Below, piece by piece: positions 1 to 6,155 of a stretch of 64,000 nucleotides of DNA. The DNA comes from a virus. Both the position numbers and the translations under genes were made by a program. The DNA is taken from IMG/VR virus record IMGVR_UViG_3300043410_001066, positions 1-64,000 of that record; one strand, written 5' to 3'. Each line of letters starts with the position of its first letter. The stretch's first letter is position 1. The notes under the pieces are model-generated. The model made no database searches. It saw only the letters and a program-made list of their open reading frames with translations, and was not told where the DNA came from.

Positions 1-34
1 CCACGCCGTTTTGAGTTTCAATTTCATGTGCCAT
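1..34 (-). CDS. Partial CDS: N-terminus of a DUF932-like (TIGR03299) protein
   Basis: Only the first 11 codons lie in the window (MAHEIETQNGV); the gene runs off the left edge. A ribosome binding site (GAAAGAGGT) precedes the ATG, and a promoter lies about 40 nt upstream. From memory, MAHEIET-type starts are typical of the phage/plasmid-like TIGR03299/DUF932 proteins common in actinophages. The assignment rests only on this short N-terminus, so the family is a suggestion. Confidence 0.5.
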   Translation of the reverse strand, partial: MAHEIETQNGV

Positions 35-70
35 AGGGGATACCTCTTTCATTTTGTTGTTGATAATATA

Positions 71-99
71 AGTATACACACACCCACCGACAAATGCAA
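71..99 (-). promoter_or_regulatory. Early promoter for the leftmost gene
   Basis: On the minus strand: -35 TTGCAT (94-99), 17-nt spacer, -10 TATACT (71-76). The spacer carries TTTGTCGG, whose TTGTCG (88-93) lies exactly 11 nt from the -10 box, as in the other early promoters. Confidence 0.75.
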
Positions 100-119
100 A
101 TCAGGATAGTTAAATAGGG

Positions 120-250
120 TAAATCGGACATTCTGCAAAAGATCACCCCCTCGTAAACGGCGTGTCGATTTGACAAAACCAGATCGGCGGGACGTCGCAA
201 ATTTTGCGGGGGAACAAGTGAGCAGTTTACATGGCCGTGCTCAGGGCCCT
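120..250. promoter_or_regulatory. Non-coding motif island 1
   Basis: This intergenic block holds repeated elements also found in other early intergenic regions: TAAATCGGACAT (120-131), GGCGTGTCG (159-167), GACGTC (191-196) and the stem-loop TGAGCA/TGCTCA (219-243). No open reading frame explains it. The conserved order between operons suggests regulatory sites. Confidence 0.6.
219..243 (-). terminator. Stem-loop at the end of the 292-900 operon
   Basis: TGAGCA and TGCTCA form an inverted repeat downstream of the stop codon of the 292-900 gene. Similar elements occur at 1502-1524 and 5729-5751, each after an operon end. There is no strong T-run, so this is a candidate terminator or processing site. 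Confidence 0.45.
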
Positions 251-291
251 CATCCAGTTTAAAGACATGTGACAGGTCTATTCATAGCCCC

Positions 292-900
292 CTATGAAAT
301 ATTATCACTGGCCTGCAATGAATGAACATCAAATGAAATGTCATCAATTGAATAATCAAATGAATCAGCGCTGAATTCAATTCCATTTGCTACATCATCT
401 GCATCAACATCGAATGGGACCTCTAGTTCAATTTCAAAGTCAACTGTTGCAGTTACGGTAACTGTCTTAGTTAATTCAAAATCTAAAAGGTTTGCAAGTG
501 TCTCTGCAACCTCGTGTGTCATCTGTCGTTCAGTAAGCGCTTCAACAACATATTCCTTAACTGAGTTACGGAAATTCTGTTGCTCTGCACGAACTGTGTA
601 GATTGTTTGAGACTTCTGTGATACTTCATCCTGTAGACGGACGATGTATGCATCTTTCTTTTCAATTGCTTCCTGCAGTGCCAAGGCTTGGCGCTCAAGA
701 AATTCTGTTGTTGCATTCATAGGGCTATCTTCTTTCTCTTCGTTGTTGTTATTATTAATTGTAGCATTGGCCACTGACAACCATGTGGCTTCTAGGCCAC
801 AACATATATGTGGCTTATAAGTATTAATCTTAGTTGTAATTTCAATCAAGGCATCGCAGACTGAGCAGACATATGTATACTTATACCAATTTTGATCCAT
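292..900 (-). CDS. Zinc-ribbon and coiled-coil early protein, unknown function
   Basis: This 202-residue protein has a possible N-terminal metal-binding motif (CSVC near residue 12, HICCG near 32), an Asn-rich linker around residues 49-53, and a helical, charged segment (about 62-130). The C-terminus is acidic and beta-like. An in-frame ATG at 720, starting MNATTEF, has an AAAGAAG Shine-Dalgarno, so a 143-residue short product may also be made, or may be the main one. It is second in an operon 9 nt after the 910-1401 gene. I do not recognise a family. Confidence 0.7.
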   Translation of the reverse strand: MDQNWYKYTYVCSVCDALIEITTKINTYKPHICCGLEATWLSVANATINNNNNEEKEDSPMNATTEFLERQALALQEAIEKKDAYIVRLQDEVSQKSQTIYTVRAEQQNFRNSVKEYVVEALTERQMTHEVAETLANLLDFELTKTVTVTATVDFEIELEVPFDVDADDVANGIEFSADSFDYSIDDISFDVHSLQASDNIS

Positions 901-909
901 TTCCTACCC

Positions 910-1401
910 CTACCATGAAGAATCGTAGTAGAAGGAAAGGCGGTCATAGTCCTTATGCTTTTGGATACGCTTGATACCCTTGATAGTACGCTTGATATCT
1001 TCCCAATAGTATTGGTCAATATCTGTGCCACCAAAGAAAAATCCTGCAACTGGTGGCAATAGGCTAGGGTCTTTCTTTGCTAGCGCTTCTTCACATGTTG
1101 ATAGCAACTCATTTAATTTCTCATGAGATACATAGTAATTTCCACAGTCATCGTTACCATGCTGAACATTATTAACAAACCAATTATGAATCTGATTAGC
1201 CTTGCGCCAATACATAGCGGTAACCGAAACTCTTGCTCCGTAGATATCTGTTGCCATATCTGAAAGTCCAGCGGTAGATACAACAGTATCAAAATCAGGT
1301 AGAGTAGCATCATTATATTCAAGAGTGCTATCTGCGTGTAACTTAGTCCAATCCAACTTCTCAATATACTTATGAGCGTTGAGATACATATCTAGTCCCA
1401 T
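910..1401 (-). CDS. Conserved phage protein of the MGLDMYL family, function unknown
   Basis: This 163-residue protein begins MGLDMYLNA and contains YWRKANQIHNWFVNNVQ with a nearby DDCGNYYV, then LLPPVAGFFFGG and a YYWEDI segment. From memory, this set of motifs marks a protein family found in many unrelated phages with no assigned function. It is the first gene of its operon, 38 nt downstream of a TTGACA/TATAAT promoter, with an AAGAAGG Shine-Dalgarno. Confidence 0.85.
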   Translation of the reverse strand: MGLDMYLNAHKYIEKLDWTKLHADSTLEYNDATLPDFDTVVSTAGLSDMATDIYGARVSVTAMYWRKANQIHNWFVNNVQHGNDDCGNYYVSHEKLNELLSTCEEALAKKDPSLLPPVAGFFFGGTDIDQYYWEDIKRTIKGIKRIQKHKDYDRLSFYYDSSW

Positions 1402-1439
1402 TGGGCTTTCCTTCTTTCTTTAGGGGGTTTATATATTTA

Positions 1440-1469
1440 ATTATAGAGGTTAGGTCTGACAAATGTCAA
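1440..1469 (-). promoter_or_regulatory. Early promoter for 1401-292
   Basis: On the minus strand: TTGACA (1464-1469), 18-nt spacer, TATAAT (1440-1445), both consensus hexamers. TTGTCA (1457-1462) sits 11 nt from the -10 box, matching the early-promoter spacer motif. Confidence 0.85.
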
Positions 1470-1501
1470 ATCCCGTGATCCATTTGGGCTACCCTGGTGG
1501 G

Positions 1502-1524
1502 TGAGCAGTTTTACAACTTGCTCA
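1502..1524 (-). terminator. Stem-loop after the 1583-1984 gene
   Basis: TGAGCA and TGCTCA inverted repeat with an 11-nt loop, 60 nt past the stop codon. It is the second copy of the operon-end element seen at 219-243, and the loop start (GTTTTACA) is also conserved. Confidence 0.45.
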
Positions 1525-1582
1525 GGTTAGTTTGGGGGAGAGGTTTGAACTAGGTATTGCTACCTCTCTCCCCCAATTCTAT

Positions 1583-1984
1583 TTAGAGGTACTGCGCTAC
1601 CTGCTTGAAGGTTGAGGCATTTACAAACTCCTCGTCCGTCATCTTGAGAATACGAATTGCGTTCTCAATCTCTTGCGCTTCATATCGTGCAAGTTCTTGT
1701 TCAAGTTCCATTGAAGGCTTCTCAGGAAGTTTAACCAAACCAGCAGGAAGTGTAATAGTTACATTAACTTCGTTACGCCAGTTCTCATGTGCAGAAACAT
1801 CTGCCTTTGAGATTTGCTTAAACACTAGGTCTGCTACTTCTTTAGCATACGCCTTTTCTACCTTCTCGTAGTCCTTGCGCTTCTTTTCGTTTGTTGCAAT
1901 AGCCTTTGTGCCAGACTCTAACTTTGCTTCAAGTGCCTTGATTACCTTAGCGGTTGCTACCTTTACTGAAATTGCTCTTGCCAT
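1583..1984 (-). CDS. Small charged early protein, unknown function
   Basis: This 133-residue, Lys/Glu-rich, largely helical protein starts MARAISVKVATAKVI. A predicted coiled-coil stretch covers about residues 15-65, and it ends in a helix (MTDEEFVNASTFKQ). From memory, similar proteins occur in actinophages without known function. It is a single-gene unit with its own promoter and a downstream stem-loop. The start is supported by the GGAAAACCCC leader and the upstream promoter. Confidence 0.8.
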   Translation of the reverse strand: MARAISVKVATAKVIKALEAKLESGTKAIATNEKKRKDYEKVEKAYAKEVADLVFKQISKADVSAHENWRNEVNVTITLPAGLVKLPEKPSMELEQELARYEAQEIENAIRILKMTDEEFVNASTFKQVAQYL

Positions 1985-2025
1985 TGTGGGGTTTTCCTTT
2001 TCTGTTTGGGTTGTTAGGGGGTTAA

Positions 2026-2048
2026 GTGCTAGTTCTTACTTACGACAT
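2026..2048 (-). promoter_or_regulatory. Early promoter for 1984-1583
   Basis: On the minus strand, ATGTCG (2043-2048) lies 11 nt from TAGCAC (2026-2031). The -10 is weak, but the geometry matches the other early promoters. Confidence 0.5.
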
Positions 2049-2092
2049 TGTGCGAGGACTCTAGCAAACTGCACCTGTTTCGTTATTCTATT

Positions 2093-2257
2093 TTACTTGG
2101 CTGTCCAAGTTGTATAGCGTGTTGAACCATCAACATTTAACTTTACACGAACATTACCATTAGCCTGTGGAATAATCTCCTGAATTGTTCCTGTAACCTT
2201 TGACTTCTGTGTTGTGTATAGGTCGCCTACCTTGTATGTGTTTGTTGCTACTGCCAT
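2093..2257 (-). CDS. 54-residue early protein, possible small beta-barrel
   Basis: The product starts MAVATNTYKVGDLYTTQ and alternates short beta strands with turns (KVTGTIQEII, GNVRVKLNVDG). This suggests an SH3- or KOW-like barrel, but no family is recognised. A longer in-frame start at 2359 is rejected because the promoter (-10 at 2292) lies inside that extension; the chosen ATG has an AAAGGAAAAAAC leader. Confidence 0.75.
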   Translation of the reverse strand: MAVATNTYKVGDLYTTQKSKVTGTIQEIIPQANGNVRVKLNVDGSTRYTTWTAK

Positions 2258-2291
2258 TTTGTTTTTTCCTTTTCTGTTTGGGTATGTATTA

Positions 2292-2320
2292 AGTATAACA
2301 TTTTTCACCGACAAATACAA
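2292..2320 (-). promoter_or_regulatory. Early promoter for 2257-2093
   Basis: On the minus strand: TTGTAT (2315-2320), 17-nt spacer, TATACT (2292-2297), with TTGTCG (2309-2314) 11 nt from the -10 box. Confidence 0.85.
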
Positions 2321-2407
2321 ATCCGTCAGGCTATCAGTTACACTCTCTGTCTTGTTCATATATATAATAATAGCAAAAAAATATCAAAAATACAAATCTT
2401 AAATGGT

Positions 2408-2487
2408 ACAAATCGGACATCTTTTTGTGTTTAATCTCACATTTTATGGGCGTGTCGTAACTTGACAAATGGGGTGGGGCGGACGTC
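2408..2487. promoter_or_regulatory. Non-coding motif island 2
   Basis: This holds ACAAATCGGACAT (2408-2420), GGCGTGTCG (2449-2457) and GACGTC (2482-2487), in the same order as island 1. It lies between the GP88 gene and the next promoter and has no coding potential. Confidence 0.6.
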
Positions 2488-2579
2488 CCAAAATTCCAGG
2501 GGATCCGTTAGGACCCACTAGAACCAAGGAATGAAAGTATAACTAGTAATGACATGGCTAAGTAGAATGCTATAGACAT

Positions 2580-3299
2580 TTATTTTTTACTCGCACTGAA
2601 TACAATATCACTCTTAGAGTATACACAAAGTGAACATGAAACGCAAGCGGAGCCCTGTTGTGAAATTAATGGAATGGCCTTTTTGTTTTCAGGACATTTT
2701 GCTCCAGGCTTACCAATCATTTCTTTCATGTCTGCTTGACCAATTGCAAAATTCTTAGCAAGGTAAGCAAGGCGTATACCATTTTTATTCTTAAGGTCTA
2801 CGCCAGTTTTTACATTCTCACTATCAGTACTGAAATAAAGTGATAGATTCGAAATATCCTTGAGGATGAGTGCTGCAGACTTTACTCGTGTGTATACCCA
2901 AAACTGGATATCAGGTTGCTCTTCAATAACTAGACGCCACGCATGTGCATAATCATCGTTAAAGAAGTCTCCGTCCCAGTGAATGCGAAATAGCAATGAA
3001 GCGTCTTTCTTTACACAATCAGTTTTAAATTCTGCAATCATCTCAGAAAGCAATGTGTACATCGTTTGACGGTCTGCGTCTTTAAGTAGGTCCCAGTTAT
3101 GAAGTAGGTTAACCTTAACGCCTTTAAATAGTTTTTCTAGTTTGCCTGCATAGCAGACTGATTCGCATACACTTGTTGCTCCAGGGCATGAGTATGCTTT
3201 ACCAGCGGGGAGTCCAAAGGTGTTAGCAATTGTTGCAGTCTTACCATTAGGGGATACAGCATTAGTGACTTTCCTATCTTTAGAACGGATTAGTTTCAT
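2580..3299 (-). CDS. GP88-domain phage protein
   Basis: This 239-residue protein resembles the 'gene product 88' family of actinophages (PF17338, from memory). Visible marks are an N-terminal SPNGKTATIANTFGLPAG segment and a Cys cluster (CPGATSVCESVC). Further on are FRIHWDGDFFN and WVYTRV, then a second Cys group near the end (CVSCSLC). The Cys clusters suggest metal or Fe-S binding, and the fold may be TIM-barrel-like. The biochemical function is unknown. It has its own promoter, whose -10 overlaps the 3' end of the upstream small gene. Confidence 0.85.
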   Translation of the reverse strand: MKLIRSKDRKVTNAVSPNGKTATIANTFGLPAGKAYSCPGATSVCESVCYAGKLEKLFKGVKVNLLHNWDLLKDADRQTMYTLLSEMIAEFKTDCVKKDASLLFRIHWDGDFFNDDYAHAWRLVIEEQPDIQFWVYTRVKSAALILKDISNLSLYFSTDSENVKTGVDLKNKNGIRLAYLAKNFAIGQADMKEMIGKPGAKCPENKKAIPLISQQGSACVSCSLCVYSKSDIVFSASKK

Positions 3300-3310
3300 A
3301 GTGGGGGTCC

Positions 3311-3457
3311 TTACTTTAGGTTATACTTTAATTGTAGCATTTCGCTCTGACATTTTCTACCCTTGCGAGTATATTTCTTTTTATTAGGCACGGCTGAAGC
3401 AGCATTAGAACGACGCAATTCCATTAGGCGTCTTAATTCTTCAGGTGTTTTCTTCAT
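3311..3457 (-). CDS. 48-residue basic early protein, leaderless
   Basis: The product starts MKKTPEELRRLMELRRSN and continues basic through KKKYTRKGRK. A helix followed by a Lys/Arg tail suggests nucleic-acid binding. The -10 box (TAGTAT, 3464-3469) ends 6 nt from the ATG, so transcription should begin at or next to the start codon. A palindromic Crp-like site lies just upstream of the -35. No family is recognised. Confidence 0.6.
   Translation of the reverse strand: MKKTPEELRRLMELRRSNAASAVPNKKKYTRKGRKCQSEMLQLKYNLK
3331..3359 (-). promoter_or_regulatory. Early promoter for the GP88 gene
   Basis: On the minus strand: TACAAT (3331-3336) with an upstream TGC extension and ATGTCA (3348-3353) 11 nt away. 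The -35 (TAGAAA) is weak. It lies inside the end of the 3311-3457 gene. Confidence 0.65.
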
Positions 3458-3463
3458 GTATTA

Positions 3464-3493
3464 ATACTAACATACATACTCTTAAAATGTCAA
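3464..3493 (-). promoter_or_regulatory. Promoter for the leaderless 48-residue gene
   Basis: On the minus strand: TTGACA (3488-3493), 18-nt spacer, TAGTAT (3464-3469). It lacks the TTTGTCG spacer element. Confidence 0.7.
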
Positions 3494-3503
3494 ATTTGAT
3501 CTA

Positions 3504-3519
3504 TGTGATACTGATCACA
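3504..3519. promoter_or_regulatory. Crp/GlxR-like operator
   Basis: TGTGATACTGATCACA is a perfect palindrome of the TGTGA-N6-TCACA type, 11 bp upstream of the -35 of the 3464-3493 promoter. That is a plausible activator position. Confidence 0.6.
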
Positions 3520-3549
3520 GGGGCACGTCCCCATTTTCAGGGGAGATAA

Positions 3550-3798
3550 TTAAATATCTTCTTCATCTTCACGGAACACATATAACTTAACAGTATCAGT
3601 GTAATTGTATTCAGTTACATCTCTATCACCGTAGTCATTTACATGTGCAACATAATAAGTGTCACCTGTTGCATCTGATTGTATTCCTAGTACTGTTACG
3701 ATATCACCTTCTACTTCGATGATATCTTCATCCATGAGTTGGTCTGGAGTTAATAGGTCAGCATAAATTAGTTCCATGCTTTTCATTGTAGCAGCCAT
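3550..3798 (-). CDS. 82-residue acidic early protein, unknown
   Basis: The product starts MAATMKSMELIYADLL and ends in an acidic tail (REDEEDI). Strand-rich segments (DIIEVEGDIVTVLGI, GDTYYVAHVNDYGD) suggest a small beta domain. The start is chosen because AGGAGG lies 8 nt upstream; the longer ORF start at 3885 sits inside the preceding gene. It is the last gene of a four-gene operon, 2 nt after its neighbour's stop. Confidence 0.75.
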   Translation of the reverse strand: MAATMKSMELIYADLLTPDQLMDEDIIEVEGDIVTVLGIQSDATGDTYYVAHVNDYGDRDVTEYNYTDTVKLYVFREDEEDI

Positions 3799-3800
3799 TT

Positions 3801-4076
3801 TTAGTATTCCTCCTCTGGAAGCCATGGTGATAGGTGGTGTGCATCTACGATAGCCGATGCGGGTGCAGTTGTGTTGCCACGCCATGATACGCCTTCAGGC
3901 AATTCAATATCACGGTGGTAATCTTCCTCATAGTATGCGTCAATAGCATCTATGCATGGTTGAACCATGGTTAGCGGTACGGGTGGATAGTGATTACCTT
4001 GCAAGTGGAAGCCGATAGCCTGTTCAAGAGTGATATCGATATTCTCTGCCAAATCAGTTGCTGTGTTAAGTCCCAT
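3801..4076 (-). CDS. 91-residue early protein, unknown
   Basis: The sequence starts MGLNTATDLAENIDITLEQAI and contains a central helix (PCIDAIDAYYEEDYHRD). The C-terminus ends HHLSPWLPEEEY. It is the third gene of the operon and begins 1 nt after the upstream stop codon, with GGGGG as likely ribosome binding site. No domain is recognised. Confidence 0.75.
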   Translation of the reverse strand: MGLNTATDLAENIDITLEQAIGFHLQGNHYPPVPLTMVQPCIDAIDAYYEEDYHRDIELPEGVSWRGNTTAPASAIVDAHHLSPWLPEEEY

Positions 4077-4077
4077 A

Positions 4078-4293
4078 TTACTTACCCCCTACTTTTCCGT
4101 CACGATAGAATATCTTAGTATGCATTTTGCCATTAGGCTCTGATAGGTTAATTGTGCGGTACTCATTAGCAAAGCCATAGTCCACACACGCATTATAGAC
4201 ATTAACTGCCTCTAGTGCATTATCAAATCGCCCTACATATGAGGGAGTTGCTGAACCATCGTTGGTTGAGGTTACTGAGTATTCATAGTCCAT
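4078..4293 (-). CDS. 71-residue early protein, unknown
   Basis: The product starts MDYEYSVTSTNDGS and looks like a short alpha/beta domain: strand, helix (NALEAVNVYNACVDYG), then strands (YRTINLSEP, HTKIFYRDG). This layout is common in small phage proteins of unknown role. It is tightly packed, starting one base after the preceding stop and ending just before the next start. Confidence 0.75.
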   Translation of the reverse strand: MDYEYSVTSTNDGSATPSYVGRFDNALEAVNVYNACVDYGFANEYRTINLSEPNGKMHTKIFYRDGKVGGK

Positions 4294-4294
4294 A

Positions 4295-4441
4295 TTAGTT
4301 GGCTTCCTTTACTAGAAATAGTTGGTCAATTAGGTTTGCGTTCTCCATGCTATCTGCAAGCATTTCAAGTGAGCAATGTGGGCAATAAAGTTCAAGAATA
4401 TCAACGATATTCTCATTACACTTCATGCATGTATCTTCCAT
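4295..4441 (-). CDS. 48-residue zinc-ribbon microprotein
   Basis: Two CxxC pairs (CMKC near residue 5 and CPHC near 19) form a probable single zinc ribbon, followed by a helix ending LVKEAN. The ATG at 4441 has GAAGGAAG upstream. The longer start at 4495 overlaps the promoter, so it is rejected. It is the first gene of a four-gene operon. Such proteins often bind nucleic acid or host enzymes, but no target can be read here. Confidence 0.7.
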   Translation of the reverse strand: MEDTCMKCNENIVDILELYCPHCSLEMLADSMENANLIDQLFLVKEAN

Positions 4442-4472
4442 GAGGGCTTCCTTCTTTCTACTTAATAACTTA

Positions 4473-4502
4473 ATCTTAGCGTATAACTCCGACAAATTGG
4501 GG
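4473..4502 (-). promoter_or_regulatory. Early promoter for the 4441-3550 operon
   Basis: On the minus strand: TAAGAT (4473-4478) with TTGTCG (4490-4495) 11 nt upstream. No consensus -35 is seen; the spacer element may replace it. Confidence 0.7.
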
Positions 4503-4541
4503 AAATTCCTCGGCGTGTCTTAAAATTTTTTGCCTAGAATA

Positions 4542-4557
4542 TGTGAAATAAATCACA
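4542..4557. promoter_or_regulatory. Crp/GlxR-like operator
   Basis: TGTGAAATAAATCACA matches TGTGANNTANNTCACA exactly. It lies upstream of the early promoter at 4473-4502 and next to a GGCGTGTCT element (4512-4520). Confidence 0.65.
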
Positions 4558-4602
4558 CTCACTTAATCCTATTTTGATCGATAGGGGGTGGGGCAGGGGT
4601 GT

Positions 4603-4636
4603 GACTAGTTATAGGCGGGGGTACCTATGACCAGTC
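4603..4636 (-). terminator. Hairpin after the 4644-4844 gene
   Basis: Arms 4603-4615 and 4624-4636 pair over 12 of 13 positions (one G-T wobble, one mismatch) around an 8-nt loop, 7 nt past the stop codon. No T-run follows. Confidence 0.55.
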
Positions 4637-4643
4637 GCTACTA

Positions 4644-4844
4644 CTAGTCAGTAGTCTTTACTGCGATAGTGCGGTAAGCGGTACGGATAGAGTAGGGGAC
4701 TCTAATCTCAACAAGATAAGCCTCCGCACCCTCATACCAAATTGCTTGAGGGTGTTTCTCGGCTGAGATAATTTCACCTGTTAGGGTCTTAGAGTTGTAA
4801 GTCTTTCCTACTAGTAGGGACTCAACGGAATAGAGATTAGCCAT
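4644..4844 (-). CDS. 66-residue early protein, unknown
   Basis: The product starts MANLYSVESLLVGKTYNSKTL and has beta-rich segments (AYLVEIRVPYSIRTAYRTIAV). The pattern 'set up, then value exchange' (GKTYNSKTLTGEIISAE) resembles small phage barrel proteins, but no family is assigned. It is a single-gene unit with its own early promoter and a downstream hairpin. The Shine-Dalgarno is AAGAAGGTAG. Confidence 0.75.
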   Translation of the reverse strand: MANLYSVESLLVGKTYNSKTLTGEIISAEKHPQAIWYEGAEAYLVEIRVPYSIRTAYRTIAVKTTD

Positions 4845-4882
4845 AGGGACTACCTTCTTTCTTTAATTAACTTGATATAAAT

Positions 4883-4912
4883 ATCTTACATTATGGGGGC
4901 GACAAATATCAA
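4883..4912 (-). promoter_or_regulatory. Early promoter for 4844-4644
   Basis: On the minus strand: TTGATA (4907-4912), 18-nt spacer, TAAGAT (4883-4888), with TTGTCG (4900-4905) 11 nt from the -10 box. Confidence 0.8.
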
Positions 4913-4953
4913 CTTACTAGCCAGTATTTTCAAATAGTAAGACGCTCAACTAA

Positions 4954-4995
4954 TGTGATAAATATCACTTGCGACACGCCCGAGTGCGGGACGTC
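4954..4995. promoter_or_regulatory. Motif island 3: Crp-like site, CGACACGCC, GACGTC
   Basis: TGTGATAAATATCACT (4954-4969) is a near-palindromic Crp-type site. CGACACGCC (4972-4980) is the GGCGTGTCG element in reverse orientation, and GACGTC is at 4990-4995. These are the same modules as in the other islands, with one inverted. Confidence 0.6.
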
Positions 4996-5043
4996 GCTCT
5001 GCATATCTATGCATGATTTTGCATAAATAAACAGAGCAACGAT

Positions 5044-5223
5044 CTATGAGTTTAGTTCTGTATTTTCTTTTATGTAGTCTTCAAAATCTGCAAGACCGCA
5101 ACGATATGCGATAGGGTCACAATTCTTTAGAATTTGTGAGGGAGAGAATTTATAGATTCCAATTTCAAAGAAACCTTGTTCATCTAAAATTTCATCATAG
5201 AGTTCTTCTAGTGCGTTTATCAT
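5044..5223 (-). CDS. 59-residue early protein, unknown
   Basis: The product starts MINALEELYDEILDEQG and continues FFEIGIYKFSPSQILKNCDPIAYRCGLADFEDYI. From memory, this 'SPSxILxxxDPxAYRxGLxDF' pattern recurs in small actinophage proteins. It is last of a three-gene operon, its ATG directly following the neighbour's TAA, with AAAAGGGG as ribosome binding site. Confidence 0.75.
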   Translation of the reverse strand: MINALEELYDEILDEQGFFEIGIYKFSPSQILKNCDPIAYRCGLADFEDYIKENTELNS

Positions 5224-5388
5224 TTATTTATTCCCCTTTTCATAGAGATAGAACCAAGCCTTACGGCACATCAAAATAGATTCACAATTATCGCAACAGA
5301 TAATTTCATTGTTTAATTCTAGGTCATAGATATCTATGCTAGTTGTTTTATCTCCACATATGGAGCGGACATTTATATAAGTGCTCAT
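5224..5388 (-). CDS. 54-residue cysteine-rich microprotein
   Basis: The product starts MSTYINVRSICGDKTTSIDIYD and contains a Cys cluster (CCDNCESILMC, residues 31-41) likely to bind zinc. An aromatic helix (AWFYLYEKG) ends it. It is translationally coupled to the upstream gene by a TAATG overlap and directly abuts the next start codon. No family is recognised. Confidence 0.7.
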   Translation of the reverse strand: MSTYINVRSICGDKTTSIDIYDLELNNEIICCDNCESILMCRKAWFYLYEKGNK

Positions 5389-5567
5389 TAGTTTGAACCT
5401 TTCTTTTCTTCTTGCAATTTAATTTGCATAGCACGAACTTGAGATAGCCATGGACTACCTGCAACACGAGCCTCATGGATAAGGCGATTACGCTCTTGCT
5501 GTGCTTGAGCAAAAGCCTTGAAATATGCGTGAGTATTTGCATCACGCTCTTTTTGTGTAAGTGACAT
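5388..5567 (-). CDS. 59-residue helical early protein, unknown
   Basis: The product starts MSLTQKERDANTHAYFKAF and is almost entirely helical and Gln/Arg/Lys-rich. A GSPW turn near residue 38 suggests a two-helix hairpin. It is the first gene of a three-gene operon, with AGAAAGGACAT upstream of the ATG. Confidence 0.75.
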   Translation of the reverse strand: MSLTQKERDANTHAYFKAFAQAQQERNRLIHEARVAGSPWLSQVRAMQIKLQEEKKGSN

Positions 5568-5614
5568 TTTATGTCCTTTCTTTGTTGAAACCTTTTCAAC
5601 CTTTTATATATAAA

Positions 5615-5637
5615 AGTATAGCAGGGGGGTCTGACAA
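5615..5637 (-). promoter_or_regulatory. Early promoter for the 5567-5044 operon
   Basis: On the minus strand: TGC-extended TATACT (5615-5620) with TTGTCA (5632-5637) 11 nt upstream. The leader holds two palindromes (5584-5600 and 5601-5616). Confidence 0.75.
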
Positions 5638-5647
5638 ATGGGAGGGT

Positions 5648-5711
5648 GCAAATCGGACATTTTGGACTTTGTGAGGTAGGTCACATGTGATGTAGACCAC
5701 ACTGGGACGTC
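5648..5711. promoter_or_regulatory. Motif island 4 with tandem Crp/GlxR-like sites
   Basis: GCAAATCGGACAT (5648-5660) is followed by two abutting 16-bp sites. TGTGAGGTAGGTCACA (5670-5685) matches the GlxR consensus exactly, and TGTGATGTAGACCACA (5686-5701) has one deviation. GACGTC lies at 5706-5711. This is the clearest operator cluster of the window. Confidence 0.7.
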
Positions 5712-5728
5712 GATTTTAGTTGAAAGTT

Positions 5729-5751
5729 CAAGCAGTTTTAAATCATGCTCA
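5729..5751 (-). terminator. Stem-loop after the 6597-5768 operon
   Basis: AGCA and TGCT arms with the conserved AGTTTTA loop start form the third copy of the operon-end element. It lies just past the stop of the 5768-5869 gene. Confidence 0.4.
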
Positions 5752-5767
5752 GGATCCCACTGCAGGC

Positions 5768-5869
5768 CTATTTATTTAGTTTTTTGCTTTCATTAACTGC
5801 CAAGGTAATTGCAAAAACAATTGGTGCCCATAGCATTAACTGCACTAGTGTTGTTAGGATTCTATTCAT
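5768..5869 (-). CDS. 33-residue single-pass membrane peptide
   Basis: The product starts MNRILTTLVQLMLWAPIVFA and has one hydrophobic segment (about residues 4-24) with a Lys-rich tail (ESKKLNK). It is predicted to sit in the host inner membrane. The Shine-Dalgarno GGAGG lies inside the end of the preceding gene, and the starts overlap as TAATG. Its small size and membrane nature would fit an exclusion or host-interaction peptide, but this is not shown. Confidence 0.6.
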   Translation of the reverse strand: MNRILTTLVQLMLWAPIVFAITLAVNESKKLNK

Positions 5870-5985
5870 TATTCCTCCATCATTTCATTAAAATCATCTT
5901 GTGCATGATATGTTTCAAAGTGAGAATATTTTTCTCTCTTAGTCACTTTAGCCCCACAGGAAATGCATGTGTAAAGTTTACTCAT
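5869..5985 (-). CDS. 38-residue zinc-finger-like microprotein
   Basis: The product starts MSKLYTCISCGAKVTKREKYS and has one CxxC pair, with His residues nearby (SHFETYH) that could complete a metal site. It overlaps both neighbours by 1-4 nt. No function is assigned. Confidence 0.65.
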   Translation of the reverse strand: MSKLYTCISCGAKVTKREKYSHFETYHAQDDFNEMMEE

Positions 5986-6155
5986 AGTTCACACGCCTTT
6001 CTAAAAGTATCTACTTTGAAATTAGGATTATCTGACTCAAACATTGAGGCAAATTCTTCAACTAAGTCATCATAGTCTAACGCTGATTGCATGTATGGTT
6101 TTGCAAAAGTTTTTAGAATTTCAGCGGTAGCCACATAGTCTTTGCGAGTCATCAT
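5982..6155 (-). CDS. 57-residue conserved actinophage-type protein
   Basis: The product starts MMTRKDYVATAEILKTF and ends in NPNFKVDTFRKAC. From memory, proteins with an MTRKxY...NPxFxxxxFxxAC signature are common in actinophage genomes, with no known function. It is helical and acidic in the middle (LDYDDLVEEFASMF). Two adjacent ATGs could start it. It overlaps the next gene by ATGA. Confidence 0.8.
   Translation of the reverse strand: MMTRKDYVATAEILKTFAKPYMQSALDYDDLVEEFASMFESDNPNFKVDTFRKACEL

Noticed and set aside
2093-2359. 88-residue version of the 54-residue early gene
   Set aside because: The extra N-terminus would cover its own promoter and has no ribosome site.
5348-5599. 83-residue ORF on the minus strand
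   Set aside because: It is out of frame with the well-packed 5388-5567 gene, whose start has a Shine-Dalgarno and whose stop overlaps the next start.
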